Shown one piece after another: positions 29,982 to 37,098 of a DNA stretch of 37,098 nt. Position 1 is the stretch's first letter, and each line of letters begins with the position of its first letter. The position numbers and the translations under genes were made by a program. This DNA comes from Acidobacteriota bacterium. Its GTDB lineage: Bacteria > Acidobacteriota > Thermoanaerobaculia > UBA5066. The DNA lies in the NCBI GenBank assembly GCA_029567505.1, contig JAKPXO010000030.1, positions 1 to 37,098 of the forward strand, given 5' to 3'. A model generated the notes under the pieces. That model saw only the letters and a program-made list of their open reading frames with translations, was not told the DNA's origin and searched no databases.

Positions 29982-30930
29982 ACCCGTCCAGGACGTCCTC
30001 GCCCGCGCCCGAACGGAGATCGGAAGGGTCGTCATCGGCCAGGAGCGGGCCGTCGACTTCGCCCTCGTCGCCGTGCTGGCGCGTCAGCACGCCCTCGTCG
30101 AAGGCGTGCCGGGGGTCGCCAAGACCCTCCTCGTGCGGACGCTCGCGCAGGTGCTCGGATGCGACTTCGCGCGGATCCAGTTCACGCCCGACCTGATGCC
30201 CGCCGACGTGACCGGCTCGAGCGTCTTCGATCTGGAGCGCCGGCAGTTCACTCTGGTGAGGGGGCCGATCTTCACGACGTTCCTCCTCGCCGACGAGGTG
30301 AACCGCGCCCCGGCGAAGACGCAATCCGCCCTCCTGCAGGCGATGCAGGAGCGGCAGGTGACGATCGACCGGGAGACCCACCCGCTCTCGCCGAGCTTCA
30401 CCGTCTTCGCGACCCAGAACCCGGTCGAGTTCGAAGGGACCTACCCGCTTCCCGAGGCGCAGAAGGACCGCTTCCTCCTGAAGATCCCGATGTCCGTTCC
30501 GCCGCGCGGTGACGAGCTGGCGCTCGCGCGCCGCACGCTCGGTCCCGACGCGCCCGAGGAGGTCCTCGCGCGAGGGGAGGTCCGGCCCGTCCTCGGGACC
30601 GGAGAGCTCGAGTCCGTCCGGCCCGAGATCGCCGCGGTCGTCGTTCGCGACGAGCTCGTCGGCTACGCCGTCGACCTCGCGCGCGCCACGAGAGAGGAGG
30701 AGTCGGTCCTCCTCGGCGCCGGACCGCGCGCCACACAGGGGCTCCTCCTCGCCGCTCGCGCTCTCGCGGCGATCTCGGGACGCGACTTCGTCACCCCGGA
30801 CGACGTCAAAGCGCTGGCGGTCCCCGTCCTCGAGCACCGCCTCGTCCTCCGTCCCGAGTTCGAGATCGAGGGGCTCGCTCCGGCCGAGGTCGTCGAGCGG
30901 GTCCTGCAGAGGGTCCCCGTCCCGAGATGA
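29974..30930 (+). CDS. MoxR-family AAA+ ATPase
   Basis: ATG 29974 with AAAGGAG a few bases upstream gives 318 residues; it overlaps the previous stop by eight bases. Walker A is G-V-P-G-V-A-K-T at 44-51 and Walker B F-L-L-A-D-E-V-N at 103-110. Q-F-T-P-D-L-M-P-A-D and T-Q-N-P-V-E-F-E-G-T-Y-P-L-P-E-A-Q are MoxR signatures, and sensor 2 lies in the C-terminal lid. MoxR ATPases act as chaperone-like remodellers, classically in metal insertion for methanol dehydrogenase. They usually work with VWA or DUF58 proteins, one of which follows directly. All motifs needed for ATP hydrolysis are intact, so this is the motor of the operon. Confidence 0.95.
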   Translation: MPEPVQDVLARARTEIGRVVIGQERAVDFALVAVLARQHALVEGVPGVAKTLLVRTLAQVLGCDFARIQFTPDLMPADVTGSSVFDLERRQFTLVRGPIFTTFLLADEVNRAPAKTQSALLQAMQERQVTIDRETHPLSPSFTVFATQNPVEFEGTYPLPEAQKDRFLLKIPMSVPPRGDELALARRTLGPDAPEEVLARGEVRPVLGTGELESVRPEIAAVVVRDELVGYAVDLARATREEESVLLGAGPRATQGLLLAARALAAISGRDFVTPDDVKALAVPVLEHRLVLRPEFEIEGLAPAEVVERVLQRVPVPR

Positions 30931-32273
30931 TCGTCCCTTCCCAGCGGCTCCTCGCGTTCACGGGCGCGACGCTCCTCCCGCTCGCGCTGGCCTTCGCCGC
31001 GTCGCCGGAGGCCGCGCCGGCTCTCGGAGGGCTGGCGCTGGTCGGAGCCGCCGTCGCCGTCGCCGACGCCCTCGCCGGCCCGCGCCGCCTGCGGGCCCTG
31101 CGCGCCGCCTTGCCGCCCGTCGTGAGGCTCACGCGGGCGAAGCCGGGCCGCGTGGAGGTGACCGTGGGCGGAGCTCCGATCGGGGGCCTCCGAATCGGCC
31201 TGCCGCTCCCATCGGAGATCGAGTGCGAGAGCCCGGAACGACGCGTCGCGGAGAGGACCGCGGATTCGAGCGCGGAAGATACGACCGTCCCGTTCGAGGT
31301 GGTCCCCCGAAGAACGGGCCGCTGGGCCGTCGCCGGCCTGCGCGCCGAGGTCGCCTCTCCGCTCGGCTTCTGGGACCTCCGCACGAGCCTCCCCGCCTCG
31401 ACCGAGCTGCGGGTCTACCCGAACCTCCTCGCGGAGAAGAAGGCCGCGGCGACGCTCTTCCTGAACCGGGGCCGCGCCGGCCTTCACGTCCGTCGGCAGG
31501 TCGGAAAGGGACGTGAGTTCGAGAAGCTGCGCGACTGGGTCGCCGGCGATGCCCGTGAGGACGTCCACTGGAAGGCGACGGCACGACGCGCGCGGCTCGT
31601 CACGAAAGAGTACCGGACCGAAACGACCCAGGAGGTCTACGTCGTCGTCGACGCCTCGCGGCTCTCCGGGCGTCCGGCGCTCGATGCCGCGGGACAGCCC
31701 GGCTCGACGACTCTCGACCGGTTCGTCGCCGCCGCTCTCCTCCTCGGCGCCGCGACGGAGCAGCAGGGGGATCGGTTCGGCCTCGTCACGTTCGCCGATC
31801 GCGTCGAGGGCTTCGTGAGGGCAGGGAGCGGCCGCGCCCACTTCCGCGCCTGCCGCGACGTCCTGGCACTCCTCGCGCCCCGTCCGGTCGTCCCCGCCTT
31901 CGACGAGCTCCTCCCGTTCCTCGCCGGTCGCCTGTCACGGCGGAGCCTCGTCGTCCTCCTCTCCGAGCTCGACGACGCCGCCATCGCCGAGACCTTCCTC
32001 GCCGGGGCGCGCGTCCTCGCGCGACGACACCTCGTCCTGGCCGTCAGCCTCCTTCCCGCGACGGCGAGGCCCCTCTTCGGCGGGGAGGATCGCGCCGCGA
32101 CGGTGGACGACGTCTACGCGCGGCTCGCGGGCCATCTCCAGTGGCGGACGCTCCGGCAGCTCGAGAGGAGCCTCGCGAGGCTCGGCGTCACGTTCGCCCT
32201 CCTCCCGCACGAATCCGTGGCCGCCGACCTCATCGCCCGCTACCTCGCCGTGAAGGGACGACAGGCCCTGTGA
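30927..32273 (+). CDS. DUF58 protein (VWA-like MoxR partner)
   Basis: The 448-residue product starts at ATG 30927, overlapping the MoxR stop (ATGA). Two membrane helices occupy about residues 8-50. A beta-rich domain follows, then the DUF58 signature at about 193-225 (G-K-G-R-E-F-E-K-L-R-D-W, D-V-H-W-K-A-T-A-R). A VWA-like Rossmann domain begins at V-Y-V-V-V-D-A-S-R. The metal site is reduced: the D-x-S-x-S of true VWA domains is D-A-S-R-L here, as is common in DUF58. These proteins are the usual adaptor or substrate-side partner of MoxR and here anchor the ATPase at the membrane. Confidence 0.92.
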   Translation: MIVPSQRLLAFTGATLLPLALAFAASPEAAPALGGLALVGAAVAVADALAGPRRLRALRAALPPVVRLTRAKPGRVEVTVGGAPIGGLRIGLPLPSEIECESPERRVAERTADSSAEDTTVPFEVVPRRTGRWAVAGLRAEVASPLGFWDLRTSLPASTELRVYPNLLAEKKAAATLFLNRGRAGLHVRRQVGKGREFEKLRDWVAGDAREDVHWKATARRARLVTKEYRTETTQEVYVVVDASRLSGRPALDAAGQPGSTTLDRFVAAALLLGAATEQQGDRFGLVTFADRVEGFVRAGSGRAHFRACRDVLALLAPRPVVPAFDELLPFLAGRLSRRSLVVLLSELDDAAIAETFLAGARVLARRHLVLAVSLLPATARPLFGGEDRAATVDDVYARLAGHLQWRTLRQLERSLARLGVTFALLPHESVAADLIARYLAVKGRQAL

Positions 32274-33277
32274 TCCTCGACCTGCCCCGCTTCGTCGCGT
32301 CCGCCCGACCGCGCTGGACCGAGCTCGAGAGGCTCCTCTCCGCGCTCGAGGCCGAGCCCGACGCCGAGCGCGACCTCGCGTTCCTCACGCGGCTCCACTT
32401 CCTCTACGAGCGGGCCGCAGCCGACCTCGGAAAGGTCCGGACGTTCGCGTCCGAGCCCGAGCTCGTCCGCCACCTCGAGGCGCTCGTCGCGCGCGCCTAC
32501 GCCGAGGTGCACGAGACGCGCGACCGGAGGAGCCGCCTCTCCCTCCGGAGCCTCGCCGGCATCGTCCTCCGGGACGCGCCACGGGCCGTGAGGCGCCATC
32601 CGGGCGCGCTCCTGCTGGCGACCCTCCTCACCGTCGCAGGGATGGCGTTCGGCGCCCTCGCGCTCGGCGTCGACCCCGCCACGAAGCGGGTCCTCGTCCC
32701 CTTCGAGCACCTCTCGGGCGACCCGGCCGAGAGGGTCCGCCTCGAAGAAGGCGGCGAGACGCGGCACGCGGACGGGCATCGCGCCGCCTTCTCCTCGACC
32801 CTCGTCACGCACAACGTCCGCGTCGCCGTTCTCGCCTTCGCCCTCGGCGGCACGGCGGGCGCGGGGACGGCCGTCCTCCTCTTCCACAACGGCGTCGTCC
32901 TCGGAGCGGTCGCGCTCGACTACGTGCGCGCCGGGCAGACGCGCTTCCTGCTCGGCTGGCTCCTCCCGCACGGGACCGTCGAGATCCCCGCCTTCCTCCT
33001 CGCGGGACAAGCGGGCCTCATCCTGGGAGCGTCGCTCTTCCGCCGGAGCTCGCGGTCGCCGCTCTCCGCCCGCCTGCGCAGCGTCCTGCCGGACCTCGTT
33101 GCGATCCTCGCGCTCGTCGTCGCGCTCCTGGCGTGGGCTGCGATCGTCGAGTCGTACCTCTCGCAGCACCACGAGCCGACGCTTCCCTACGGCCTGAAGG
33201 CCGCCTTCGGGCTCCTCGAGGGGAGTCTCCTCGCGGCCTTCCTCCTCCGGGCGGGGCGGGAGCGGGAGGAGCCGTGA
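32270..33277 (+). CDS. SpoIIM (stage II sporulation M) family membrane protein
   Basis: GTG 32270 overlaps the DUF58 stop (GTGA), giving 335 residues. The first 110 residues are a helical cytoplasmic domain. The membrane part has helices at about 120-140, 185-210, 215-235, 240-265, 275-300 and 305-325. The family signature is present: V-T-H-N-V-R-V-A-V-L-A-F, G-G-T-A-G-A-G-T, F-H-N-G-V-V-L-G and L-P-H-G-T-V-E-I-P-A-F. Bacillus SpoIIM works in septal peptidoglycan remodelling with SpoIID and SpoIIP. In non-spore-formers the homologue sits beside MoxR/DUF58/RDD genes, as in mycobacterial moxR2 loci. A role in envelope remodelling or transport is the reasonable guess; no sporulation genes are seen here. 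Confidence 0.9.
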   Translation: MILDLPRFVASARPRWTELERLLSALEAEPDAERDLAFLTRLHFLYERAAADLGKVRTFASEPELVRHLEALVARAYAEVHETRDRRSRLSLRSLAGIVLRDAPRAVRRHPGALLLATLLTVAGMAFGALALGVDPATKRVLVPFEHLSGDPAERVRLEEGGETRHADGHRAAFSSTLVTHNVRVAVLAFALGGTAGAGTAVLLFHNGVVLGAVALDYVRAGQTRFLLGWLLPHGTVEIPAFLLAGQAGLILGASLFRRSSRSPLSARLRSVLPDLVAILALVVALLAWAAIVESYLSQHHEPTLPYGLKAAFGLLEGSLLAAFLLRAGREREEP

Positions 33278-34035
33278 GCGGGCGCTCGCTCTCGATCGTC
33301 ACCCCCGAGGGGATCACGTTCTCCCTCCCCCTCGCCGGTCCCCTCACGCGATTCCTCGCCTGGCTCGTCGACCTCGCGGCGATCGCGGCGCTGACCGTCC
33401 TGTCGCGGCAGGCCGTGCTCCTCCTCGGCGCGGCGGGAGAAGACGTCCTGCGCGCGCTCACGATCCTCCTCGGCTTCGCGGTGACGATCGGGTACGGCAT
33501 GGCGACCGAATGGTGGCTTCGTGGCCAGACCCTCGGCAAGCGCCTGCTCGGCCTGCGCGTCGTCGACGCTTCGGGGCTGAGGCTCAACCCGTCGCAGGTC
33601 GTCGTCCGGAACCTCCTGCGCGCGCTCGACGCCCTACCGGTCTTCTACGCCGTCGGGGGGGCGGCCTGCTTCCTCTCACGCCGGAGCCAGCGCATCGGAG
33701 ACCTCCTGGCGGGGACCGTCGTCATCCGAACGAGGCATCCCGCGCTCCCGGACCTGGAGGGCCTCTTTCCCGCGGAGGCCAACGCCCTCGCCGCCCACGC
33801 TCTCGTCTCGTCGCGGCTGAAGCAGCGGATATCGCCCGGAGAAGCCGCGATCGGACTCTCCGCGCTCGCGAGACGTGACCAGCTCGACGCCGACGCGCGG
33901 GTCGCGCTCTTCGCCGCGCTCGCCGAGCGCTACCGTTCGCTCGTGAGGCTCCCGGAGGAGGCGGTGGACGGACTCTCGGACGAGCAGCTCGTGCGGCAGG
34001 TCGTCGACGTCCTCTACCGCGGCGCGAAGCCGTAG
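33274..34035 (+). CDS. RDD family membrane protein, last gene of the operon
   Basis: GTG 33274 overlaps the SpoIIM stop (GTGA), giving 253 residues. Residues about 25-155 form the RDD domain: R-F-L-A-W-L-V-D-L, a helix at 60-78, G-Q-T-L-G-K-R-L-L-G-L-R-V-V-D, and R-S-Q-R-I-G-D-L-L-A-G-T. A cytoplasmic helical tail of about 90 residues follows, with R-L-K-Q-R-I-S-P-G-E and D-V-L-Y-R-G-A-K-P at the end. This tail is a regular feature of RDD proteins next to SpoIIM genes and may bind the ATPase complex. It is related to, but clearly distinct from, the RDD domain of the first gene in the operon. Confidence 0.9.
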   Translation: MSGRSLSIVTPEGITFSLPLAGPLTRFLAWLVDLAAIAALTVLSRQAVLLLGAAGEDVLRALTILLGFAVTIGYGMATEWWLRGQTLGKRLLGLRVVDASGLRLNPSQVVVRNLLRALDALPVFYAVGGAACFLSRRSQRIGDLLAGTVVIRTRHPALPDLEGLFPAEANALAAHALVSSRLKQRISPGEAAIGLSALARRDQLDADARVALFAALAERYRSLVRLPEEAVDGLSDEQLVRQVVDVLYRGAKP

Positions 34036-34092
34036 GCCTTCGCCCGGATCCGAGACGCCGCCTCCGATCGCCAGGACCCGTTCCGACGTCCG

Positions 34093-34167
34093 CCGACGAT
34101 CGCGACCTGCGTCCGGAGGGACGCCGGCCCTGGCCCTCCGCTCGTCGCTCGGCTTCGCGATCGTCGG
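34093..34167 (+). promoter_or_regulatory. Long-range 13-bp perfect inverted repeat with a nested stem
   Basis: CCGACGATCGCGA at 34093-34105 is the exact reverse complement of 34155-34167. Inside the 49-base interval, CGGAGGG (34114-34120) pairs with CCCTCCG (34134-34140). The structure lies 57 bases after the operon's last stop and ends five bases before a -10-like TAGACT. It could be a terminator, a structured leader or a two-site operator. Confidence 0.45.
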
Positions 34168-34171
34168 ATCG

Positions 34172-34177
34172 TAGACT
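34172..34177 (+). promoter_or_regulatory. Candidate -10 TAGACT for the gene at 34207
   Basis: TAGACT is a four-of-six -10 match 29 bases before the ATG at 34207, directly after the inverted repeat. No convincing -35 is present; the right arm of the repeat occupies that region. Confidence 0.3.
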
Positions 34178-34206
34178 GCGGGGGACGGGACATGATCCAA
34201 TGAGAC

Positions 34207-34644
34207 ATGCGCCGTTCGCTGCTCGTTCGAGCCGCTCTCCTCGCCGCTCTCCTCTCCTTCCCCGCCTTCGCGTCCGATGACGTCGACGTCCGGAAGGGCG
34301 GAAGCCTCTGGGCGCGAATCGAGAAAAGTGGGTCGGTCCGGATCGACGGCGTGATCGTCGGCGAGATCGAGGACGACGGGACGATCCGCGTCGAGGGCCG
34401 GATCGCCGGCCGCATCGAGGAGGACGGGGAGATCCGCGAGGACGGGACCGTGCGGACACGCGTCGAGAAGGACGGGACGCTCCGCCGGAACGGGACGGTG
34501 ATCGGGCGGATCGAGGAGGGCGGCGCCATCCGCCGCCACGGCACGATCTGGGGAGAAGCCGTGCCGTGCTGCTCCTCGTTCGACGACCTGCGCCGCCTGA
34601 CGGCGCTCCTCCTCTTCTTCGACCGCAGCTTCTTCGTCCGCTGA
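34207..34644 (+). CDS. Secreted beta-repeat protein
   Basis: The 145-residue product has a signal peptide (core L-L-V-R-A-A-L-L-A-A-L-L, cleavage near F-A-S-D). It continues with six or so imperfect repeats of the type G-x-I-x-x-D-G-[ST]-[IV]-R-x-x-G, such as V-G-E-I-E-D-D-G-T-I-R-V-E-G and A-G-R-I-E-E-D-G-E-I-R-E-D-G. Repeats of this kind recur in small exported proteins described as five-fold beta-flower or similar. The units here are unusually rich in Asp, Glu and Arg. A C-terminal segment has adjacent Cys residues (V-P-C-C-S-S-F-D-D) and a hydrophobic helix. Function unknown. It stands alone, convergent with the VWFA-related gene. Confidence 0.7.
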   Translation: MRRSLLVRAALLAALLSFPAFASDDVDVRKGGSLWARIEKSGSVRIDGVIVGEIEDDGTIRVEGRIAGRIEEDGEIREDGTVRTRVEKDGTLRRNGTVIGRIEEGGAIRRHGTIWGEAVPCCSSFDDLRRLTALLLFFDRSFFVR

Positions 34645-34652
34645 GGGAGGCC

Positions 34653-34666
34653 CCGGGCCGGCCCGG
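34653..34666. terminator. GC palindrome between convergent genes
   Basis: A perfect 14-bp palindrome (CCGGGCC followed by GGCCCGG) lies between the stops at 34644 and 34673. It can form a five-base-pair stem with a CCGG loop on either strand. No T-tract follows. Confidence 0.4.
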
Positions 34667-34672
34667 CGCGCG

Positions 34673-35815
34673 TCAGTCGATCCGGAACGACTTCCGCGCG
34701 CGAATGGTCAGCCCCGGCTTCCTCGTCTTCACCTCGACCCGGTGCCACGTCCGCGGCCGCTGGTCGGCCGGCGTGAACGTGAGGAAGTACTGGTTCTCGA
34801 GCTCGGTCACGACCTCGCGGAAGACGTCGGGGAGAGACTTGATCGAGGAGATGAACCAGGCCCGCCCGCCCGTCTCCCGCGCGAGGCGGTCGAGCCCCCG
34901 GAGGAGCGCGCGGACCTCCGCGCTTCCCTGGGCCACGGTGAAGACGCTCGCCTCCGTGGCACGCGCGAGGTCGACGACCTGGTCGACCGACATCCGGCTC
35001 CGGTTGTCCTCGCCGTCGGTGAAGAGGACGACCGCACGCCGTCCGCTCGACTCCCGGAGCTTCCGGAGCGCCACGGCGGCGGCGTCGTAGAGCGCGGTCT
35101 CCCCGCTCACCCGTGCGGCCTCGAGCGCCTTTCGCGCCGCGGTGCGGTCCGTCGAGAAGGGAGTGAAGCCGACGACGTTCGACGCGAACGTGAGGACGGC
35201 GGCCCGGTCGTCCGGCTTGAGAGCGGCGAGGAACTCGAGCGCCGCCGCGCGCGCGCTCCGGAGCTTGAGAGCCATGGAGCTCGACTGGTCGAGGACGAGG
35301 ACGACCGAGAGCGCGGAGTTCACTGACTCGAACGTCTCGATCTCCTGCGGCTGGCCGTCGACGAAGACGGAGAAGTCCTCACGCGCGAGGCCCCTCACGT
35401 AGGCCCCGCCGGAGTCGGTGACGATCGGCGAGAGCGAGACGACCCGGGCGTCGGCGGTCGCCGAGAAGCCGAGGCCGCGCGTCCTCACCCGGGAAACCGC
35501 GGCCTCGCCGCCGTCGCGGCGGAGGACGGCCTCGATGCGATGCGGACGCGGGGCGGTCCCCGCGCTCCACGTGAGCGTCCATGGCTCGCCGTGGATCGTC
35601 CCGGCGGGCCGGCCGTCGACGAAGACCTCGACGACGTCGCCGGCCCGGTGCCCCGTGAGCCGGACCTCGACCGTCGACTCGCCGAGCGGAATGTCGTCGG
35701 GCCCCGGCCTCACGATCCGGAGGGAGGGTTCCTCCTGGGCCCGCGCCGGGCCCGGCGCGAACGCGACGAGGAGAGCGGCGAGCGAAAGCAGAAGGCGGCG
35801 AACGATCGTCGTCAC
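34673..35815 (-). CDS. VWFA-related Acidobacterial-family secreted protein
   Basis: GTG 35815 overlaps the upstream stop by four bases, giving 380 residues. A signal peptide ends near A-R-A-Q-E-E. Residues about 28-115 are an Ig-like beta domain. The next segment, R-V-V-S-L-S-P-I-V-T-D-S-x-G-x-x-V-R-G-L-x-x-E-D-F-S-V, is the hallmark opening of the VWFA-related Acidobacterial family. The VWA domain has a complete metal-ion site: Asp176-x-Ser178-x-Ser180, Thr240 and Asp267. The C terminus (Y-F-L-T-F-T-P-A, W-H-R-V-E-V-K-T-R-K-P-G) is also typical. Members are exported and thought to bind protein partners through the metal site. It is the best taxonomic marker in the window. Confidence 0.9.
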   Translation of the reverse strand: MTTIVRRLLLSLAALLVAFAPGPARAQEEPSLRIVRPGPDDIPLGESTVEVRLTGHRAGDVVEVFVDGRPAGTIHGEPWTLTWSAGTAPRPHRIEAVLRRDGGEAAVSRVRTRGLGFSATADARVVSLSPIVTDSGGAYVRGLAREDFSVFVDGQPQEIETFESVNSALSVVLVLDQSSSMALKLRSARAAALEFLAALKPDDRAAVLTFASNVVGFTPFSTDRTAARKALEAARVSGETALYDAAAVALRKLRESSGRRAVVLFTDGEDNRSRMSVDQVVDLARATEASVFTVAQGSAEVRALLRGLDRLARETGGRAWFISSIKSLPDVFREVVTELENQYFLTFTPADQRPRTWHRVEVKTRKPGLTIRARKSFRID

Positions 35816-37098
35816 GGTCCCGGGACCTCCATTCGGCGGACGCGGCCCTCCGAGAGCGCGGCGCCGACGACAGCGTCCCTCTGCGCGGGCCAGAAGGAAC
35901 CGGACGTCGCCGCGAGGGGCCGCCAGTCGAACGCATAAGCCATGCGCGCACGCCTCATCAGGTCCTCGAGCGCGGAACGGAGGACGAGAGGGACGAGCGC
36001 GGCCGGATCGCCCGCATCGGAGACCGACCTCGCCACGGCGATCGGAAGGTCGTGGAGGCGGTCCCCGAAGACCTGCGGCACGCGGTACTCGGAAAGGCGC
36101 TCGTAGGACGGCAGCGTGACGTCGCCCAGGCGGCTCCGGCCCTCCCAGTGGAAGGCCCTCGGCCCGAGCTCGGCGAGGAGCGCCCCCGCCCTCGCTTCGC
36201 CGAGGCGCTCGACGCGACGGGCCCAGACCTCGCGCGCTTCCCGCGCCGCCGGCACGTCGGGCAGCGCGCCGTCGGCCCGGAGCGCGAGGCGCCGACCGAT
36301 CCGCAAGAGGTCCGACGGCGAGAGGTCGTCGGCCGCCACGGCGGCCCCTTCCCGGGCGAGACGGTTCCGCCGGGAGGCCGGGAGGAGGTCGCGGGCGAGC
36401 CGGCTCCAGGCGTCGTGCCGCTCCGTCTCGGGAAGGCCGGCGAGGGCGACCGGAAGCTGCTCGGCGGACCGGCAGGCGAGCGCCACGAACCGCAGCCCCT
36501 CGTCGTCGAGCCGCGCCGGCGTGAAGAGGACGGAGGGGAGGACGAGCCCGGAGCGGACGGCGTCGTTCGAGAGGAAGCCCCCCGCGTCGTAGACGAGACC
36601 CTCCGCGTGAAGGAGGCCCAGGGGGGCTCCGATTCCCGCCCAGCCCCCCGCGAGCCTCAGGGGCGCCCCTTCACCGGGCGTGTCGATCCGAGCCGGCTGG
36701 AACGGCGAGGGGAGCACGATGCCCTTGCGGGGGCCCCACGACAGTGAGTGCCTCTTCACCAGGAGCGAATCGGCGAACAGAAGGTCGCTCGAGTCGAGGA
36801 CGTGCCCTGCGTAGACGTGGACGGCGAGCGCCTCGAGCGTCCGCTCGGCCCGGAGCGCGTCGAGGCGCGGGAGGCCGGCCTCGAGGAGGGCGAGGACGTT
36901 CTCGCGCGTCGCGGCCTGGAGCGTGCCGAGGACGTGGCGCGCGCCCGAAGCCGTCGCCGCGACTCTCTCGTCGGCCTCCCGGGCCGGAGGGATCGCGCCG
37001 AGGCTCTCGAGGAGCGCGCTCACCGCGGCACGAGTCGCCTCCGCGTCCCCCGCGCGCGCGGAGGCGGACGCGCTCTCGCGCTCGGCGGCGGCGCGGGC
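35812..37098 (-). CDS. Unrecognised protein, 5' end beyond the window
   Basis: The frame is open from the TGA at 35812-35814 to the right edge, 428 codons. GTG 37023 is a possible internal start, but the sequence upstream of it (Ala/Glu/Arg-rich, coil-like) is in frame without a stop, so the gene probably begins outside. I recognise no domain. The visible part is mainly soluble: a helical region, then a Gly/Pro-rich stretch (G-P-R-K-G-I-V-L-P-S-P-F, R-L-A-G-G-W-A-G-I-G-A-P-L-G) and a C-terminal W-R-P-L-A-A-T-S-G-S-F-W. No signal peptide or membrane helix is evident in what is visible. Its stop overlaps the start of the VWFA-related gene, so the two are co-translated and may act together. Confidence 0.6.
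   Translation of the reverse strand, partial: ARAAAERESASASARAGDAEATRAAVSALLESLGAIPPAREADERVAATASGARHVLGTLQAATRENVLALLEAGLPRLDALRAERTLEALAVHVYAGHVLDSSDLLFADSLLVKRHSLSWGPRKGIVLPSPFQPARIDTPGEGAPLRLAGGWAGIGAPLGLLHAEGLVYDAGGFLSNDAVRSGLVLPSVLFTPARLDDEGLRFVALACRSAEQLPVALAGLPETERHDAWSRLARDLLPASRRNRLAREGAAVAADDLSPSDLLRIGRRLALRADGALPDVPAAREAREVWARRVERLGEARAGALLAELGPRAFHWEGRSRLGDVTLPSYERLSEYRVPQVFGDRLHDLPIAVARSVSDAGDPAALVPLVLRSALEDLMRRARMAYAFDWRPLAATSGSFWPAQRDAVVGAALSEGRVRRMEVPGP

Noticed and set aside
32270-33277. Sporulation role for the SpoIIM-family gene
   Set aside because: No other sporulation gene is present, and the family is widespread beside MoxR/DUF58/RDD genes in non-spore-formers.

Overview
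The window is about 37 kb of very GC-rich bacterial chromosome with dense genes, frequent GTG starts and stop/start overlaps. The best lineage marker is the minus-strand gene at 34673-35815. It matches the VWFA-related family that is characteristic of Acidobacteriota, and an exosortase H pair plus secreted beta-propeller proteins fit the same phylum. I therefore read it as an Acidobacteriota chromosome (inference from family content; no 16S or marker tree is available here). I see no tRNA, rRNA, IS element, CRISPR array or phage gene.

Layout. 1-1375: the tail of a probable ketosynthase, a hot-dog thioesterase, then a nucleotidyltransferase overlapping a 69-residue ORF. 1511-5444: two secreted beta-propeller proteins, one with 13 Asp-boxes and one with exactly seven SBBP-like blades plus a C-terminal domain. 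5614-8903 (minus): a two-gene dye-linked amino-acid or amine dehydrogenase operon whose large subunit fuses four redox modules. 9093-12650: two overlapping halogenase-like flavoproteins and a secreted lipocalin-like protein. 12711-15011 (minus): a ResB-CcsA cytochrome c synthetase fusion. 15269-15577: a small WXXGXW-repeat protein. 15752-17110 (minus): a sensor histidine kinase, divergent from exosortase H and its associated membrane protein (17154-18288). 18325-20253 (minus): an FHA plus AAA+ plus Fis-HTH regulator that lacks a recognisable GAFTGA loop, divergent from a PAS/LuxR regulator (20390-21358). 21433-24969: SMC.

25077-34035 is a ten-gene operon in which all nine junctions overlap. 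Its second half is the widespread DUF4129 / DUF4350 / MoxR / DUF58 / SpoIIM / RDD module. Its first half adds a GYF_2-zinc ribbon-RDD protein, two zinc-finger membrane proteins and a PH-like membrane protein. I consider this the best candidate for an under-described system: a MoxR ATPase-driven envelope machine with an added membrane zinc-finger layer. 34207-37098 holds a secreted beta-repeat protein convergent with the VWFA-related protein, which is translationally coupled to an unrecognised gene running off the right edge.

The strongest non-coding signals are hairpins between convergent genes (12661-12693, 15654-15687, 15724-15749), a terminator-like stem inside the 3' end of the exosortase-associated gene (18244-18271), two mutually exclusive hairpins before the gene at 1511, a 20-bp palindrome in the leader of the cytochrome synthetase gene, and a 13-bp inverted repeat at 34093/34155 in front of the gene at 34207.
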